From positions 186,001 through 250,000 of the forward strand of contig JACVRA010000165.1 in assembly GCA_019828545.1 (NCBI GenBank): DNA of 64,000 nucleotides, read 5' to 3'. Each line of letters starts with the position of its first letter. Position 1 is the stretch's first letter. The DNA comes from Paracamarosporium sp. OC-R06-R3 (Eukaryota; Ascomycota; Dothideomycetes; Pleosporales; Didymosphaeriaceae). The notes beneath the pieces are model-generated. The model worked only from the letters and a program-made list of their open reading frames with translations. It had not been told where the DNA came from and made no database searches. The translations under genes and the position numbers were made by a program. This document shows positions 37,236 through 47,625 of this stretch, piece by piece.

Positions 37236-38311
37236 TCACACCCAAGTCGCTAGTCCATAGTGAAGCTCGGTCACTTTCTGCACTTTTTTCAATCCGACGT
37301 TCATTCTACGTTTCCATGGTTTCATTGAACGTGGTCCGTACAGAGACGTAATGAACTTTTCCACGAAGATGGCGCTCAAAGCAACATACATGCCCTTTTG
37401 CTCGTCATAGGGCAACAACGCGCATTTGATGTAAGATGCTGTTTGCTTCGGCACCCACTTCGACCGGCTGTTCAAAACAACTTGCTCAAGATTGAGCATG
37501 GGATGATAAATCTTGGGGCTCCAGGAGGCTCTTCCTCTTCTTAACTAGCCAAAAACAAACGGCAGGTCAACCACATGCCATACGATGTGGAGGGGATATT
37601 GATGCGAATATTCTCAAAGTCAACATCAACATGTGAACTGCCAGAGATGCGACCAATGAAGTCCTTCGAGATCTTCTGTTTTGATGCAGGCTACCCTTCC
37701 GATTATCAAATTTCCGATCTTTGCCTCGGGTTTGTCTGCGCTTGTTAGGTTCTTGCGGTGGATTTTCGGCTTTGTCGCCTCAATTGTGTTCTTTTCTAAC
37801 GTTAATGTGGCGATCGTCGAATGGTGGCCTTGGGCGTAGGGTGTGGAGACGTAGTGGTTTGTATGATCCTATTGAGTTCCGTATTGAGCATCGTATTCCA
37901 ATTTCCGAGTATACATATTGATCCACTTCATCAAATACGTCAACGCCCTTCTTGTCAACCTCCATCGAGGGGTCATAGGTGTGCACCAGCTTTGAACAAG
38001 ATACTGGCTATTACTGTTTGTATGGAAGTGTAGTCAGTGACCACTTTCGTCACGCCTAAAGGTTGCGACAACGGAGCTCCCTACTGGTTTCGCTCCTCTT
38101 CTATGTAAGCTGGAGGCGTGATGGCCATCTGATCAAGTAACGTCCAATCAATGGATGACCAGGGCATTCTCAGAATACTTCCGAAGTTCTAGTTGTAGAG
38201 CATTTCGTCATCTGCATCGTACGGTGTTTTCAACGCTATGGCGGTGCGAGGAGAAACGAAAAGAGTGAAGGCTGGGTAAAACGTTAATACATCAAGATGA
38301 AGGCGATACAT
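37236..38311 (-). pseudogene. decayed protein-coding gene, family unknown
   Basis: On the minus strand an ATG at 38311 opens a frame that reads like protein for 112 codons but is broken by TAG at 38191-38189, TAG at 38083-38081 and TGA at 37975-37973. Fragments include TAIALKTPYDADDEMLYN, then MPWSSIDWTLLDQMAITPP and VVTDYTSIQTVIASILFKAG. Protein-like sequence continues in a shifted frame (YDPSMEVDKKGVDVFDEVD), then in further frames (ISKDFIGRISGSSHVDVDF near 37650; SKWVPKQTASYIKCALL near 37450). Both TAG codons could come from CAG by C-to-T change. I recognise no family. A multi-intron intact gene is possible but I could not build one. Confidence 0.35.
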
Positions 38312-38546
38312 AATAACGCACTACACTAGGAACAATACGCGAAAGAAATCATGTAAGAAGGGAAAGGACCAGGGTAGGCAAGTTAAATACATTCTCGAAC
38401 CTTCATAGCACATCCGGGTTATAGTGAGTTTCTAAGACAGCTGTGTCATTCATTCATTCTATGCCGTTAGATATTATTCATACAGACCGGCATTGTTGCA
38501 AGTCCAGAAACCGTTGGCTAATTTTCACCACCTCCCCCTTGTTTCT

Positions 38547-39389
38547 CTAATCCTGCTTCAGCGGCGTGTACGATTCTTGTACACCGTCTGCCGTGATGAT
38601 CATCATCTGGAGGCCATCACCGACCTCGATGTGTCTCTCTACCGCGCTTGTGAACGCATCCCGCACCAGATCCTCGACATGGCCCCGCGACAGCGGAGTA
38701 GCCGCCTTCGCCTGAAGATCGTGACCTGTTCCACTTCCCGGCATGTACTGATTCTTGAAGTTGACCTGGTTGTCCAAGAATGGCATGATGAGCGATGCTG
38801 CCGCACCAGCAGCCCTACACTGTTCCCTCTCGTAACTTCCGACCGGGTCGTATGAGTATAACGCGCCCTTGCCGTTCTCATCTAGACCACCAAGAATCGC
38901 GTGCACGTAGTACGGAAAGAATCGCTTGTTGTAGAGGATGTGGCTCAGTCGTTGTGCACAGGCAGACACAGACATGGGCTTGCCGTGCTGGTACTTATAC
39001 ATCTTCACGATGGTGTCGAGGCGCTCTTTTAGCGCGTCGCCGTCTGCTGCGAAGCCGACGACCGAGAGGACTATCCGCGCACCCTTATTCTCTGGTCCCT
39101 CACCACCGATTTTGAACAGCTTGGGTGCATATCGGGTGTTGATGTTGTAGCCGGAAGTTGAGCGGGTGTCGCCTGCCAGAATGGTGAAGTCGGCGCCTGA
39201 GATACCGAGAGTTGATCCGCCATTATCGGTGTAGCTGTGAAGGTGAGCATAAGCAATTCTTAAAGAGATGAGAGCTGCCTACGGATAGAAGCCGTGCTGT
39301 CGCTCGCCCGACGGAGCTGCTGTGGGGATCTGCTTGAACGAATAGCCTGGGCCGCCTTGCGGAGGAGCGCCGGAAAAGATCGCAGCCAT
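38547..39389 (-). CDS. PRE7: 20S proteasome subunit beta6
   Basis: Exons 39389-39283 and 39234-38547 (48-nt intron) give 264 residues. It is a non-catalytic beta-ring subunit of the 20S core. Marks: short propeptide ending HGFYPYTDNGGSTLGISGAD, then FTILAGDTRSTSGYNINTRY, LSVVGFAADGDALKERLDT, the NKRFFPYYVHAILGGLDENG segment and GSYEREQCRAAGAA, all characteristic of beta6 (PSMB1/Pre7). The active-site threonine arrangement of beta1, 2 and 5 is not present, as expected. A CACGTG box lies 176 bp upstream of the ATG. The beta7 gene lies 1.4 kb away and beta4 at 63 kb of this window. Confidence 0.95.
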
Positions 39390-39722
39390 CGTTCACACTA
39401 TGCGGAATCTTGCAACCAAAATGTGTCGGTTTGGTGAATTAGGTTACGGAGGTTCGAGCAAGCGGGCGAGGGGAGTGGTGTGGGGCGGTTCTTGTTGATG
39501 GAGTTTGGTTGTGGTAGGCAGCTCCGTCAACGTATGCTGGCCCGTGCACAAGCTGGAGCTATTGCACGTGATATAGACGTTCACGGTACCTATGAGGATT
39601 ATAGGTAGATGACATGTGGCAATCTCCATGTACAAAGGTTCTGATTGTTTTAAGATTAAATAAGAAGGCTCTGCTCTGTAATCTACAGGACTCAAGATAC
39701 CTATTTTGGGACACTTTATCGC
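39390..39722. other. short intergenic region: PRE7 promoter
   Basis: 333 bp between the PRE7 start and the stop of the upstream HCNGP-like gene on the same strand. It holds CACGTG at 39565-39570; no other element was recognised. Confidence 0.45.
39565..39570. promoter_or_regulatory. CACGTG E-box upstream of PRE7
   Basis: A CACGTG hexamer 176 bp upstream of the PRE7 ATG. I looked for the yeast proteasome element GGTGGCAAA here and did not see it. Confidence 0.3.
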
Positions 39723-40617
39723 TTATCCTTTTGGCCGTTGGTCCGATCCCACCATCATTCTTTCTGTTGCACTTTGTCGTGACGTCTTTCCTGCAGGCGT
39801 ACTTTTCCCACTATTACTACCAGACCCTGCTGGCACGAAGTCCACCGACCCACGTGGGGCCTTCGAACGTTCGTTTTCTTTTGCTTTAGTGATCTTCTTC
39901 TGGGATGCATTGAGCGCATCACCATAAGCCCATTCCGGCCATACTGCTGGCACATTGAGCCCTTCTGGCAATGCTGAAGCATACTGCTCCTCATCGGTAA
40001 TCTAACAGACGTTAGTAGAAGGGCATAGGTGTCTCATTCGATATTACTCACGTCAGCAAAGTCCATTAGCTTGCTCAAATGATTGGGATCTCGCACAACA
40101 GAAGAGCTCTCTAGTCTTTTGTTGAAATGTTGCCCCTTATTTTTGAGTTCTAGGAATTGGGCAAACTTCTTGGTTGCTTTCTGTGGTGGTGAGCCTGGTG
40201 GTGAGGGTGGTATGTTAAGATTTGGAGCGGTTGGTAAGGTTAGATTTTGTATGATTATACGATTCGAAGTGTAGAGAGATCCTGGCGGAGCATCGTCTGC
40301 TGGCACATCTTTTTCAAACAAAGGAGTTGCAGAAGCTGAACGCAAGGACGAAGTTAGAGTACGTCTTGATTACAATGTACAATCTAGAAAAACTTACGAC
40401 CTTGGGGAGGATCTTTTGGTAGAATTGTGGGTTTCGATTCCTCTTTGACAGATATTACGGTTGGCTTTGGAACCGGTTCAGCTGGGAGAGATGTTTTTGG
40501 CAACTCAATATTAGTAGCTATCGCGCCCCTTTTCGATCTGTTTGCACAACTAACCTCAGGCCTCGCAAGAGGAGTATCGTCCTCGTCATCACTACTCACG
40601 TAGTTGATTCCGAGCAT
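39723..40617 (-). CDS. HCNGP/SAP30-binding-protein-like nuclear protein
   Basis: Exons 40617-40398, 40335-40052 and 40001-39723 (62- and 50-nt introns) give 260 residues. The HCNGP domain is split over exons 2 and 3: IPPSPPGSPPQKATKKFAQF, LELKNKGQHFNKRLESSSVV, RDPNHLSKLMDFADITDEEQ, YASALPEGLNVPAVWPEWAYG. The N-terminus (MLGINYVSSDDEDD) is the acidic start usual in the family; the C-terminus is Lys/Ser-rich and disordered. Human SAP30BP acts in transcriptional repression and has been tied to splicing; the fungal role is inferred as nuclear. It is divergent from PRE4 with 220 bp between the ATGs. Confidence 0.88.
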
Positions 40618-40837
40618 GTTTGTCGTTTCACTGTGTCGAAGTAAAAGGTGCTGGAAACGGAAGTGACGATGGGAGCTTGGGCCAAAGGTCTTGGCACCGG
40701 GGTCGTAACTGCGCGTTCGAGCTGCCTGGCGCCCTCACTTCCGCAGCTTTGCCTTCAACTACATCTCTGAACCACGAAACGACCGTTACGACTCTCTCTA
40801 CCTCTTGCGCTCGATTATCTAGACCGACGTATCCGAT
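40618..40837. promoter_or_regulatory. divergent promoter of HCNGP-like gene and PRE4
   Basis: Only 220 bp separate the two ATGs, so the genes share one regulatory region. No CACGTG and no GGTGGCAAA-type proteasome box was seen. Confidence 0.5.
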
Positions 40838-41733
40838 ATGAACCACCTTCCGCAAGCTTGGGGTCGTGTGAGTTGAGCTAGCCACCAAAAGCACCACTAT
40901 TACTGATTGTAGACCAGCCTAGAGACGATGTGTATGGCGCATATGACCACTCCCACTTCCAGACTGCCGCCGGGCCAAATCAACATACACAAAGCCCTAT
41001 TGTGACGGGTACCTCAGTCGTAGCAGCCAAGTTCAAGGATGGCGTTGTGATTGCCGCAGACAACCTAGGTACAGAATAGCGAAAGCGATAGCTGTGATAA
41101 TCGGACATTTGCTGACTGGATTCATCAGCTTCATATGGCTCCCTCGCTCGATTCACAGACGTCAAGCGTCTGCGGAAATTCAATGAGACGGTGGTGGTAG
41201 GCTTCGGTGGCGACGTCTCAGACATGCAGTACCTTGACCGTCTGCTCAACTCCCTCGATATCCGAGAGAACTACTCAAGCACCGACGATCCTCTGAATGC
41301 GAAGAACCTACACACATACCTCGCCAAGGTCATGTACAAGCGCCGATCCGACTTCAACCCGCTCTGGAATCATCTCTTGATTGCCGGTCTAGATGGAGAG
41401 TCGAAGCCCTTCCTTGCTAGTGCCGATCTATTAGGTACCACCTTTTCGTCACCGACCTTGGCCACCGGCTTCGGAGCGCACCTTGCACAACCAATAATGA
41501 GGAGGACCATTCCTGATGAGGACTCAGTAAAGGATGTCAGCAAGGAGGAGGCCGTGAAGCTAGTCAAGGAGTGTATGAAGGTGCTCTTCTATAGGGACGC
41601 TAGAAGTATGGACAAGTACTCCATCGCCACCATCACCAAGGAAGGCGTAGAGCTACACGAAGACGAACAACTGGAGAACCAGAGCTGGGCGTTCGCGGAG
41701 CAGATCAGGGGCTACGGTACGCAGACTGCATGA
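40838..41733 (+). CDS. PRE4: 20S proteasome subunit beta7
   Basis: Exons 40838-40867, 40918-41068 and 41129-41733 give 261 residues. The first coding exon has only 10 codons ([10 protein letters not shown]); it joins [15 protein letters not shown] to restore the usual fungal beta7 N-terminus MNH.P..WGRPR.D.YG.YDHS. Then [40 protein letters not shown] (across intron 2) and [20 protein letters not shown], all typical of beta7 (PSMB4/Pre4), a non-catalytic subunit whose C-terminal tail clasps the opposite ring in yeast. The C-terminus here is [12 protein letters not shown]. Confidence 0.95.
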
Positions 41734-43106
41734 GGAACGTACGATATGGGATGATCAAGGTGGATTAAGGCTAATTTTTCCACCGATGAAGCATCATGTG
41801 TGCGTTGACAGTTGAATGATAGACATGAATGTACCATGCTCCCACGTCTGATACCAAGCGCAGCGAACTGATTTCATGCATCTCAATGATCAAACACTGT
41901 TTCTTATATAAGATCTAATTCTACGAGTAGAATTAGGCAGGTTTAATTGGCTAACATGCTGCGCGATCATAGCTAGCAACTATCCTTTGGTCCACTTTCC
42001 AGTAAGGTAGCCCTACAGGTGGCGACGAGTTTGTCCATAGTTAACGTGCCTCTTTCCGATGATCTTCAAACGAGTTTTCTCCATTTTTCTCTCACAATTG
42101 AATCTCACCATCGAACAAACCAGCTCGTTATGAAAGCTCCCTTGTCGTTTGAATTGAGAAGCTAGTTGTTGACCTGAATTGTGTGTCGCCGGTCAGGCAG
42201 AGCAAATTGTTTCACATAGTCTAAACATCTAGGACTGATTTCCAAATGTCACCCGCTCTGTAACACAACGATTATGTTAGCATATTCTGGATATGAATCC
42301 GATTTCTATAGTGCGGGAAGCACGACTTTTGATCATACTCGGTGAAATATGTGTAATGGGAAGTTACTAGACATCATCATGTACGACGTGAATGCCTACT
42401 ACGACGGCCAAAGAATCAATTTGGTAGAACGAAGACGCCAGCGTCCATTGGCTTGGGGTCGGTCAGTCATCACATCAGGCCTATCAATCCTCTCGCTCCT
42501 TCTTTTCCACTTGCATTTTAAAAGGATTTCTATTAAACTTGTTCATGTAAGAGGGGATATTGTGGGGGTTCGTCGATGCAGGCACGGCCGTTGCACTCCA
42601 ATAGGAAGGTTTCGTTGTAATCAAGTAGTTGGAGTTGCAACTAGGCGGGAGGGCTAGAAATTATCATAAAAGAATGTTGCATGTAAACCGCACAAGTGTT
42701 TTCTGAGAATATTGTATCTACCGTCTGCTTACACCTCTTTTCTTACGCGGAAGCGCTGTTGCTGCTTTCAGGGCTGTTCACTTACAGATTGTGTAACAAT
42801 GAACGAGTTCAACAAACAATGAACGAATTTTGCCCCCGAAAGTATATTACTTCATCCCTAGTCTCTCATTCTTCTCTTCCGTGCCTTGCGCTATAGTGAG
42901 TTCTACCCCATGTCGTCCGGAATAGGAAATCTACACTCTGCATTCCAGCACTCCGCAAACGTATAATGTCTGCAAACAACGCACGAACAACGCCCTTTGT
43001 ACTGACTTATAATCCTCACCATCAACATGAACGTATTCAAAACAAAGTTTCCTCTTCTATCGCAATTTGGTATATTTTCGTCCAGTGTTCTTGACCGTCA
43101 CCCAAC
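41734..43106. other. intergenic region, no gene seen
   Basis: 1.37 kb, AT-richer than its surroundings, with only short frames. It holds an ATTCTACGAGTAGAAT inverted repeat near 41918-41933. Promoter of the four-TM gene is at its right end. Confidence 0.45.
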
Positions 43107-44131
43107 ATGGCATATGTTCCAAAAGGCGGACCCGTTCCCGTCCACCCCTGGCTCCTTGCTTTCCGCTTACTTCAAGCCATATTTGCAATGGCTGTAATTG
43201 CAACAACGTCATATCCGCTCTCAATCCAGGGCGGGGGGCCTGTTAGTTCTCGCTTTCCTTCCCACAGTGTTCAAAGTGAAAACCTAACAATCCTACAGAT
43301 TCATGCCCCTTTAATATGTGCCCTCATTGCTGCCGTCTTAACTCTGCTCCCCATACTTCCGCTTACAACCCCCCTCCACATATCCCAACGCCGTCTCTAT
43401 GACCCGCGCATCGCGCTCTTGGTCGACCTCATCGCTGCCCTCTTCTGGTCCGCGTCATTTGTAGTATTGGCATCGTACCTAGGTGTCTTTAGCGAGTACG
43501 GGAAGCAAGTGAACGTGGCGAATGGCGTGTTTGAGGTGTGTGGAAAGTGTAGGAGTGCATGGAGAAGTGGGGTTGCGGCGGCTGTGTTCACGGCCGTAGA
43601 ATTGTAAGTATAGGGAAGAAGGAAGAGCGAGGAAAACTGCACTAACCAAGTAACAGTTTGCTGTTCTTATTCACGACGTTGGTCTTCACCTATTATTACC
43701 ACTGTCATCTGGCGGGTGAGCCTGCATACGGAATTACTGGGACAAAAGAAGGAGTTGGTGCTTCTGCCCCATTTAACTCCATGAGCGGTCCGGTCGCAGA
43801 CAGCATAGCATCCGAGCATCATCTGCGAGCAGGACCTCCTTATACGCATAGCGAGTTTCTCACGCATGCACCAAAAACTTCAAATCGTCGAAGTGCGCCA
43901 ATGCCTCATGCTCAGGTGTCGAGTTACGGAATTTTCAGGACATCCCATCCACCGACGTCAAACTACGGAGCAGCACCAGCATCCGACGCCGGAGCTTCTC
44001 CAACGGCCGATACACCAGCTTCACCAGCATTACCGCCGAGGTCGCCATCGAGACTAGAAAGACCTGAGGGATATGGTATTCTGAGTGCGAGTCACGTTGG
44101 GCCTAACATGGACACCACGAAGCCATTTTAG
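43107..44131 (+). CDS. four-TM (MARVEL-like) membrane protein
   Basis: Exons 43107-43241, 43299-43603 and 43657-44131 give 304 residues. Four hydrophobic segments (LLAFRLLQAIFAMAVIATTS; HAPLICALIAAVLTLLPILP; VDLIAALFWSASFVVLASYL; FLLFLFTTLVFTYYY) with short N-terminus and the spacing of fungal MARVEL-like proteins. The C-terminal ~140 residues are disordered and hold three imperfect YG motifs (SSYGIFRTSH, SNYGAAPASD, GYGILSASH). Intron 1 (57 nt) is a multiple of three without stops, so its retention would add 19 residues between TM1 and TM2. Localisation is inferred as plasma membrane or eisosome-like domains; function unknown. Confidence 0.8.
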
Positions 44132-44252
44132 AGATAAGCGCTGAATATTAGGAGGTCGTTCTCTGTTGTTGCACCGTACAGAACTTGTAATACGTAGGTT
44201 CCTGCATCGTCTAATACATACATATTCGCATATGACCTGTTCGAAGTAAGGT

Positions 44253-45325
44253 TTACAGAAGAGCTTTCCAGCCCTTGCCTCTGGGACGCTCGAGACCAAG
44301 ATGGTCGCATAGCTGGCCCATGTGATCAATGCCCCAGTATCTCTCTGTCTCGCCATTTGCATTGGTTGCTACGCCTCACCATTAGCCGGGCCGTACCTTC
44401 TCATCCTAACAGAGCAAAAAGATACTTACCTACGAACCACGGTAACCCAAAGGCCTCTTCTTTCAAAGCTAGATCGGTATTTTCTGCCAACTTCTTCTTC
44501 ACCTCATCGCTCCTACTCATCTCTATCACTCTTCTTGCTTCCTCATCACTGCCTACCACTATTTTCACAATCGCAAGCATATTCTCCTCTTTTGCCGGAT
44601 CATTCCAATGTACCCAGTAACTCTGCCACAAGAGAGAAAGTGCACTAGGTAGGGAGTTGGGGTGCGATAAAGAGAGTGCAGTGAGAACGCGTTGAAGGGA
44701 GACTGTGTTCGTGGGAAATCCGGGTGGCGTGGATTGGGACATGGGAACGTTGAGGTAGGCGGACCAGCGGAGACGCTCGTTGTTTACCCATTTGTCCTTG
44801 TCTAAAAAATGTCAGTCGAGTATTGATATAGAGGTAGTTGGGTGAAGAGGGTATGAAAATAAGGTCCGAATCAGCCTGTGATGCTGTCTGCGGGTGATAA
44901 AATAACACGTTTGTAGACTGGAACGGGGATTGATAACAACGAAAAAATATCCTGAGCTTACTCTTAATCCTGAGCGGCTAAGCATAGACATGAAGTTAGC
45001 CCTTGCAGTAAATCTAAAGTGTATCGTGAGAGTACTCACCGGCGTGTTTCCGCAAGCTTTCATGATGCCCGCCAAAAACACTGGTACATACGTGACCTCG
45101 CATTGCTTGAAAACTGGGAAATTCTATCCAAGGTCAGTAGCCCTACTTCATCTAACAACCATCTCAATGCAGATAGAGACCACCCAATATGTCAATTGAG
45201 CCTCTTGAGTCGCGCCTATTGTCCAATAAGATAACCGAGGAGCAGCTTACATGCAGGGCATAGAACGCGATATACGCGAACGGGCTCACAATATCGACGA
45301 ACAAAGTGATTTGAGGCTTAGGCAT
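44253..45325 (-). CDS. kappa-class glutathione S-transferase (DsbA-like)
   Basis: Exons 45325-45251, 45123-45040, 44977-44962, 44801-44430 and 44368-44253 give 220 residues, the usual kappa-class length. The thioredoxin-like start ITLFVDIVSPFAYIAFYAL has the Ser of the kappa SPF/SPY motif that replaces the DsbA cysteine pair; then CEVTYVPVFLAGIMKACGNT, and PWFVATNANGETERYWGIDH (across intron 4), where the cis-proline and glutathione-contacting residues sit. The third exon is a 16-nt microexon coding PLRIK plus one base; it alone keeps the frame and yields GNTPPLRIKNKDKWVNNER as in relatives. The enzyme conjugates glutathione or isomerises aromatic substrates, in mitochondria or peroxisomes in other organisms. 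Confidence 0.9.
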
Positions 45326-45627
45326 CCTGACTTGAGACAGGCGTAATAGCACGCAATCCGGCTGTTCTGGGAGTGGTGAATATTCTCAAACAAGGAGCAA
45401 ACTAGAATGAGGTTGAAGTTGCTAGGAATAGCCGAACCGAGGCATTCGTGGACCCTAATGAGCGATCCTGATCACGGCTCTGGTGAGAGCGCCACTTAGC
45501 GAAAGTAAAACAATACATACACGCTATGTTAAATCACTTATGAAACTATGTGCGATTTTGGGTATCTAAAATCGGGACTGAAATTGTCTCATTTGCTAAG
45601 ATAAGAGTATAAGAAGACCCACGACTA

Positions 45628-47325
45628 TTAAGCTCTTGCTTTGCCTTTGTTACTGGCACTCGAATTTGCACTGGGCTGACCTCTCCGCCTTTCCCAGACC
45701 TGTACGTAGCTCTCCTTTGTGAACAGCGTCTCTCCTCGCTCCTTCTCTACGAAGAGGTCTTGCACGCCATACCACTCATCCCTACTCCGATCCTTCAGCT
45801 GCACCCTCCAGACCTTCATATCCTGCTCGCCTTCCACACTATCATCCTTCTTCTTGACAGCTTCGTGGGTGATGTTGGCTACAAGATCATAATAGATGGG
45901 TTCTCCTGGTGGGTACTCCTTCGGATTAGGCTCCACGTAAGGGGTCATGTCGAGAGACTGCGCGGGGAAGGTGACGATAGTGGGATTACGCTCCGATACG
46001 AACTTGTTCTTGCTGAAACGCTTAATGTGGAACAGTAAGTAAGGGGGCAATGGGTGCAGAAGCCGGTATCGCACACGATTTTTCATCTTCTCTTGAGCAT
46101 GCAGACCATTATACTTGTTTAAGATTGTGGTAAGAGGCACCTGAGGGATGATGTTCTTCTCTAGCGCGTCCTGGAATAAGGGCGCTGCTGGTAGATCTAA
46201 CGTGAGGACGAGGAATTTTGTGACGTCGGTCTTAACGGCTGCATCTTCGAACCGCAGACGGTCACCTGCGTCAGCACGAGCTGTGATCTCTTGTGATTCG
46301 ATCTTGAGCGTGCCTTGAAAGACCTTTTGGACGATGCTCGACCCTGGTTTCGTCTTTGATCCACCGACTGCTAGATGTAGGTTATTCAGAAACCAGGACA
46401 GAAAGTCCACCGGATCAGACTGATCGGTGAGTGTGAATCGCTTCGAAGACCGAAGTGCAATATCCTGTAGGAGCTCGTGTGGTGATACATGAGTTTTAAA
46501 GGCGCGAGGGTTCCAGATCTTTCGGACTAGGGTACTGAATCGCTGAGCGAGTTGCGGTCGATTAGACAGATCCTCCAACATGAAGTAGTTTCGTAATGGA
46601 GTAACATGCGATAGTGCCTGTATTACGACATTGAAGTAGTCGTTCGCCTTGATGTTGTTCATGCCTACGAAGCCCGGGATGTACTCCCTGTTCGACAGAT
46701 CCCATGACACCTTCGGCTCCTTGTCTAACCGCGCAACTTCTGCCTTGCTGAGTCGCGGATCCACCACGAACTTGATATCGTCCAGTGATTTCGACATGAC
46801 CTCGTATCCTTCTGGCAGAACGTAGACTTTCTTCGTCTCCATGTTCACATATACGTGGTGATTCTCATCGAGCGCGTGGAAGTAGGCTTGCGATTTGAGT
46901 CCTCGACCTTGGAAGTATCTTCCGCAGACGAGACATGCGTATACGTTTATATTGGACAGTGTGACGGAACAGAGCTTTTCGAAATCGAAATCGAGCACTT
47001 TGCGGTCTATCGTATCGAGGTAAAGGTCGGTATATCCAGCTTCCGGCGCTTTCTGTCGTTTTGGTAAACCAACTGCTGGTTCGTCATCATCATCGTCGTC
47101 CAGAGCTGCAGCTTCTACAAGCTCCGCATGTTCCTCCGCATCTGCGCCGAGAATGTCTACTTTCTCTTGATCTTCCTTCCGGGGAAGCATGAGGTGTCCG
47201 TTGATGGCACCGTTTGGAGGTTCGGGGGTCATCATTTCTTCATCTTCTACGCGCGCTCGTTTCGAGGCTGGCGACGGCGCGTCGACGACGTCTTCGAGAG
47301 GCTCGAATGCCTGTCGCTTGGACAT
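45628..47325 (-). CDS. SAD1: Sad1/USP39-type U4/U6.U5 tri-snRNP assembly factor
   Basis: Intronless, 565 residues. It is required for pre-mRNA splicing (tri-snRNP integrity). Order: acidic N-terminus, zinc-finger UBP domain (VYACLVCGRYFQGRGLKSQA, HALDENHHVYVN), then a USP-fold domain starting YIPGFVGMNNIKANDYFNVV. In an active protease the Cys box reads G..NLGNTCYMNS; here Asp stands where the catalytic Cys should be, the known hallmark of Sad1/USP39 as a dead deubiquitinase. Further USP blocks: QSDPVDFLSWFLNNLH and LPPYLLFHIKRF. The frame is open upstream (to 47454) but MSKRQAF at 47325 is the natural start. It is divergent from CCT2 with 300 bp between ATGs. Confidence 0.95.
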   Translation of the reverse strand: MSKRQAFEPLEDVVDAPSPASKRARVEDEEMMTPEPPNGAINGHLMLPRKEDQEKVDILGADAEEHAELVEAAALDDDDDDEPAVGLPKRQKAPEAGYTDLYLDTIDRKVLDFDFEKLCSVTLSNINVYACLVCGRYFQGRGLKSQAYFHALDENHHVYVNMETKKVYVLPEGYEVMSKSLDDIKFVVDPRLSKAEVARLDKEPKVSWDLSNREYIPGFVGMNNIKANDYFNVVIQALSHVTPLRNYFMLEDLSNRPQLAQRFSTLVRKIWNPRAFKTHVSPHELLQDIALRSSKRFTLTDQSDPVDFLSWFLNNLHLAVGGSKTKPGSSIVQKVFQGTLKIESQEITARADAGDRLRFEDAAVKTDVTKFLVLTLDLPAAPLFQDALEKNIIPQVPLTTILNKYNGLHAQEKMKNRVRYRLLHPLPPYLLFHIKRFSKNKFVSERNPTIVTFPAQSLDMTPYVEPNPKEYPPGEPIYYDLVANITHEAVKKKDDSVEGEQDMKVWRVQLKDRSRDEWYGVQDLFVEKERGETLFTKESYVQVWERRRGQPSANSSASNKGKARA

Positions 47326-47625
47326 GGTGAGATGAGGACGGCGCAATTGGTGAGGTCGAGAAATTAGGATTGAATGGGATCCCCGGTATAGTGTCAAAGA
47401 GCCTTGTGAGAAACCTACGGCAGTAAATGTCAGGTTGCATCCAGAGCAGGGCAAAGTGAAGTACAGGCAGCAAAAGCTCGTGACGGCTTAGCGATGTTGA
47501 TTGGTCCGTGCCCCAAGCTCCATGCGTGGAGGGCGGGCGCAAAAAGTTCGCGTTTCAGGCACCACCAAAACTACCCCACGTTTCTGTAGATACCCTTCCT
47601 TCGCTGTCCATCTTTTGGTTTCGTA
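47326..47625. promoter_or_regulatory. divergent promoter of SAD1 and CCT2
   Basis: A 300-bp region shared by two housekeeping genes on opposite strands. No motif clear enough to name. Confidence 0.5.

Noticed and set aside
42349..42657. 102-codon plus-strand frame in the gap after PRE4
   Set aside because: No motif, unusual composition, no codon or splice support.
45628..47325. Missing catalytic Cys in the USP domain considered as a mutation
   Set aside because: Loss of the catalytic Cys is the established hallmark of Sad1/USP39, so it is not an anomaly.
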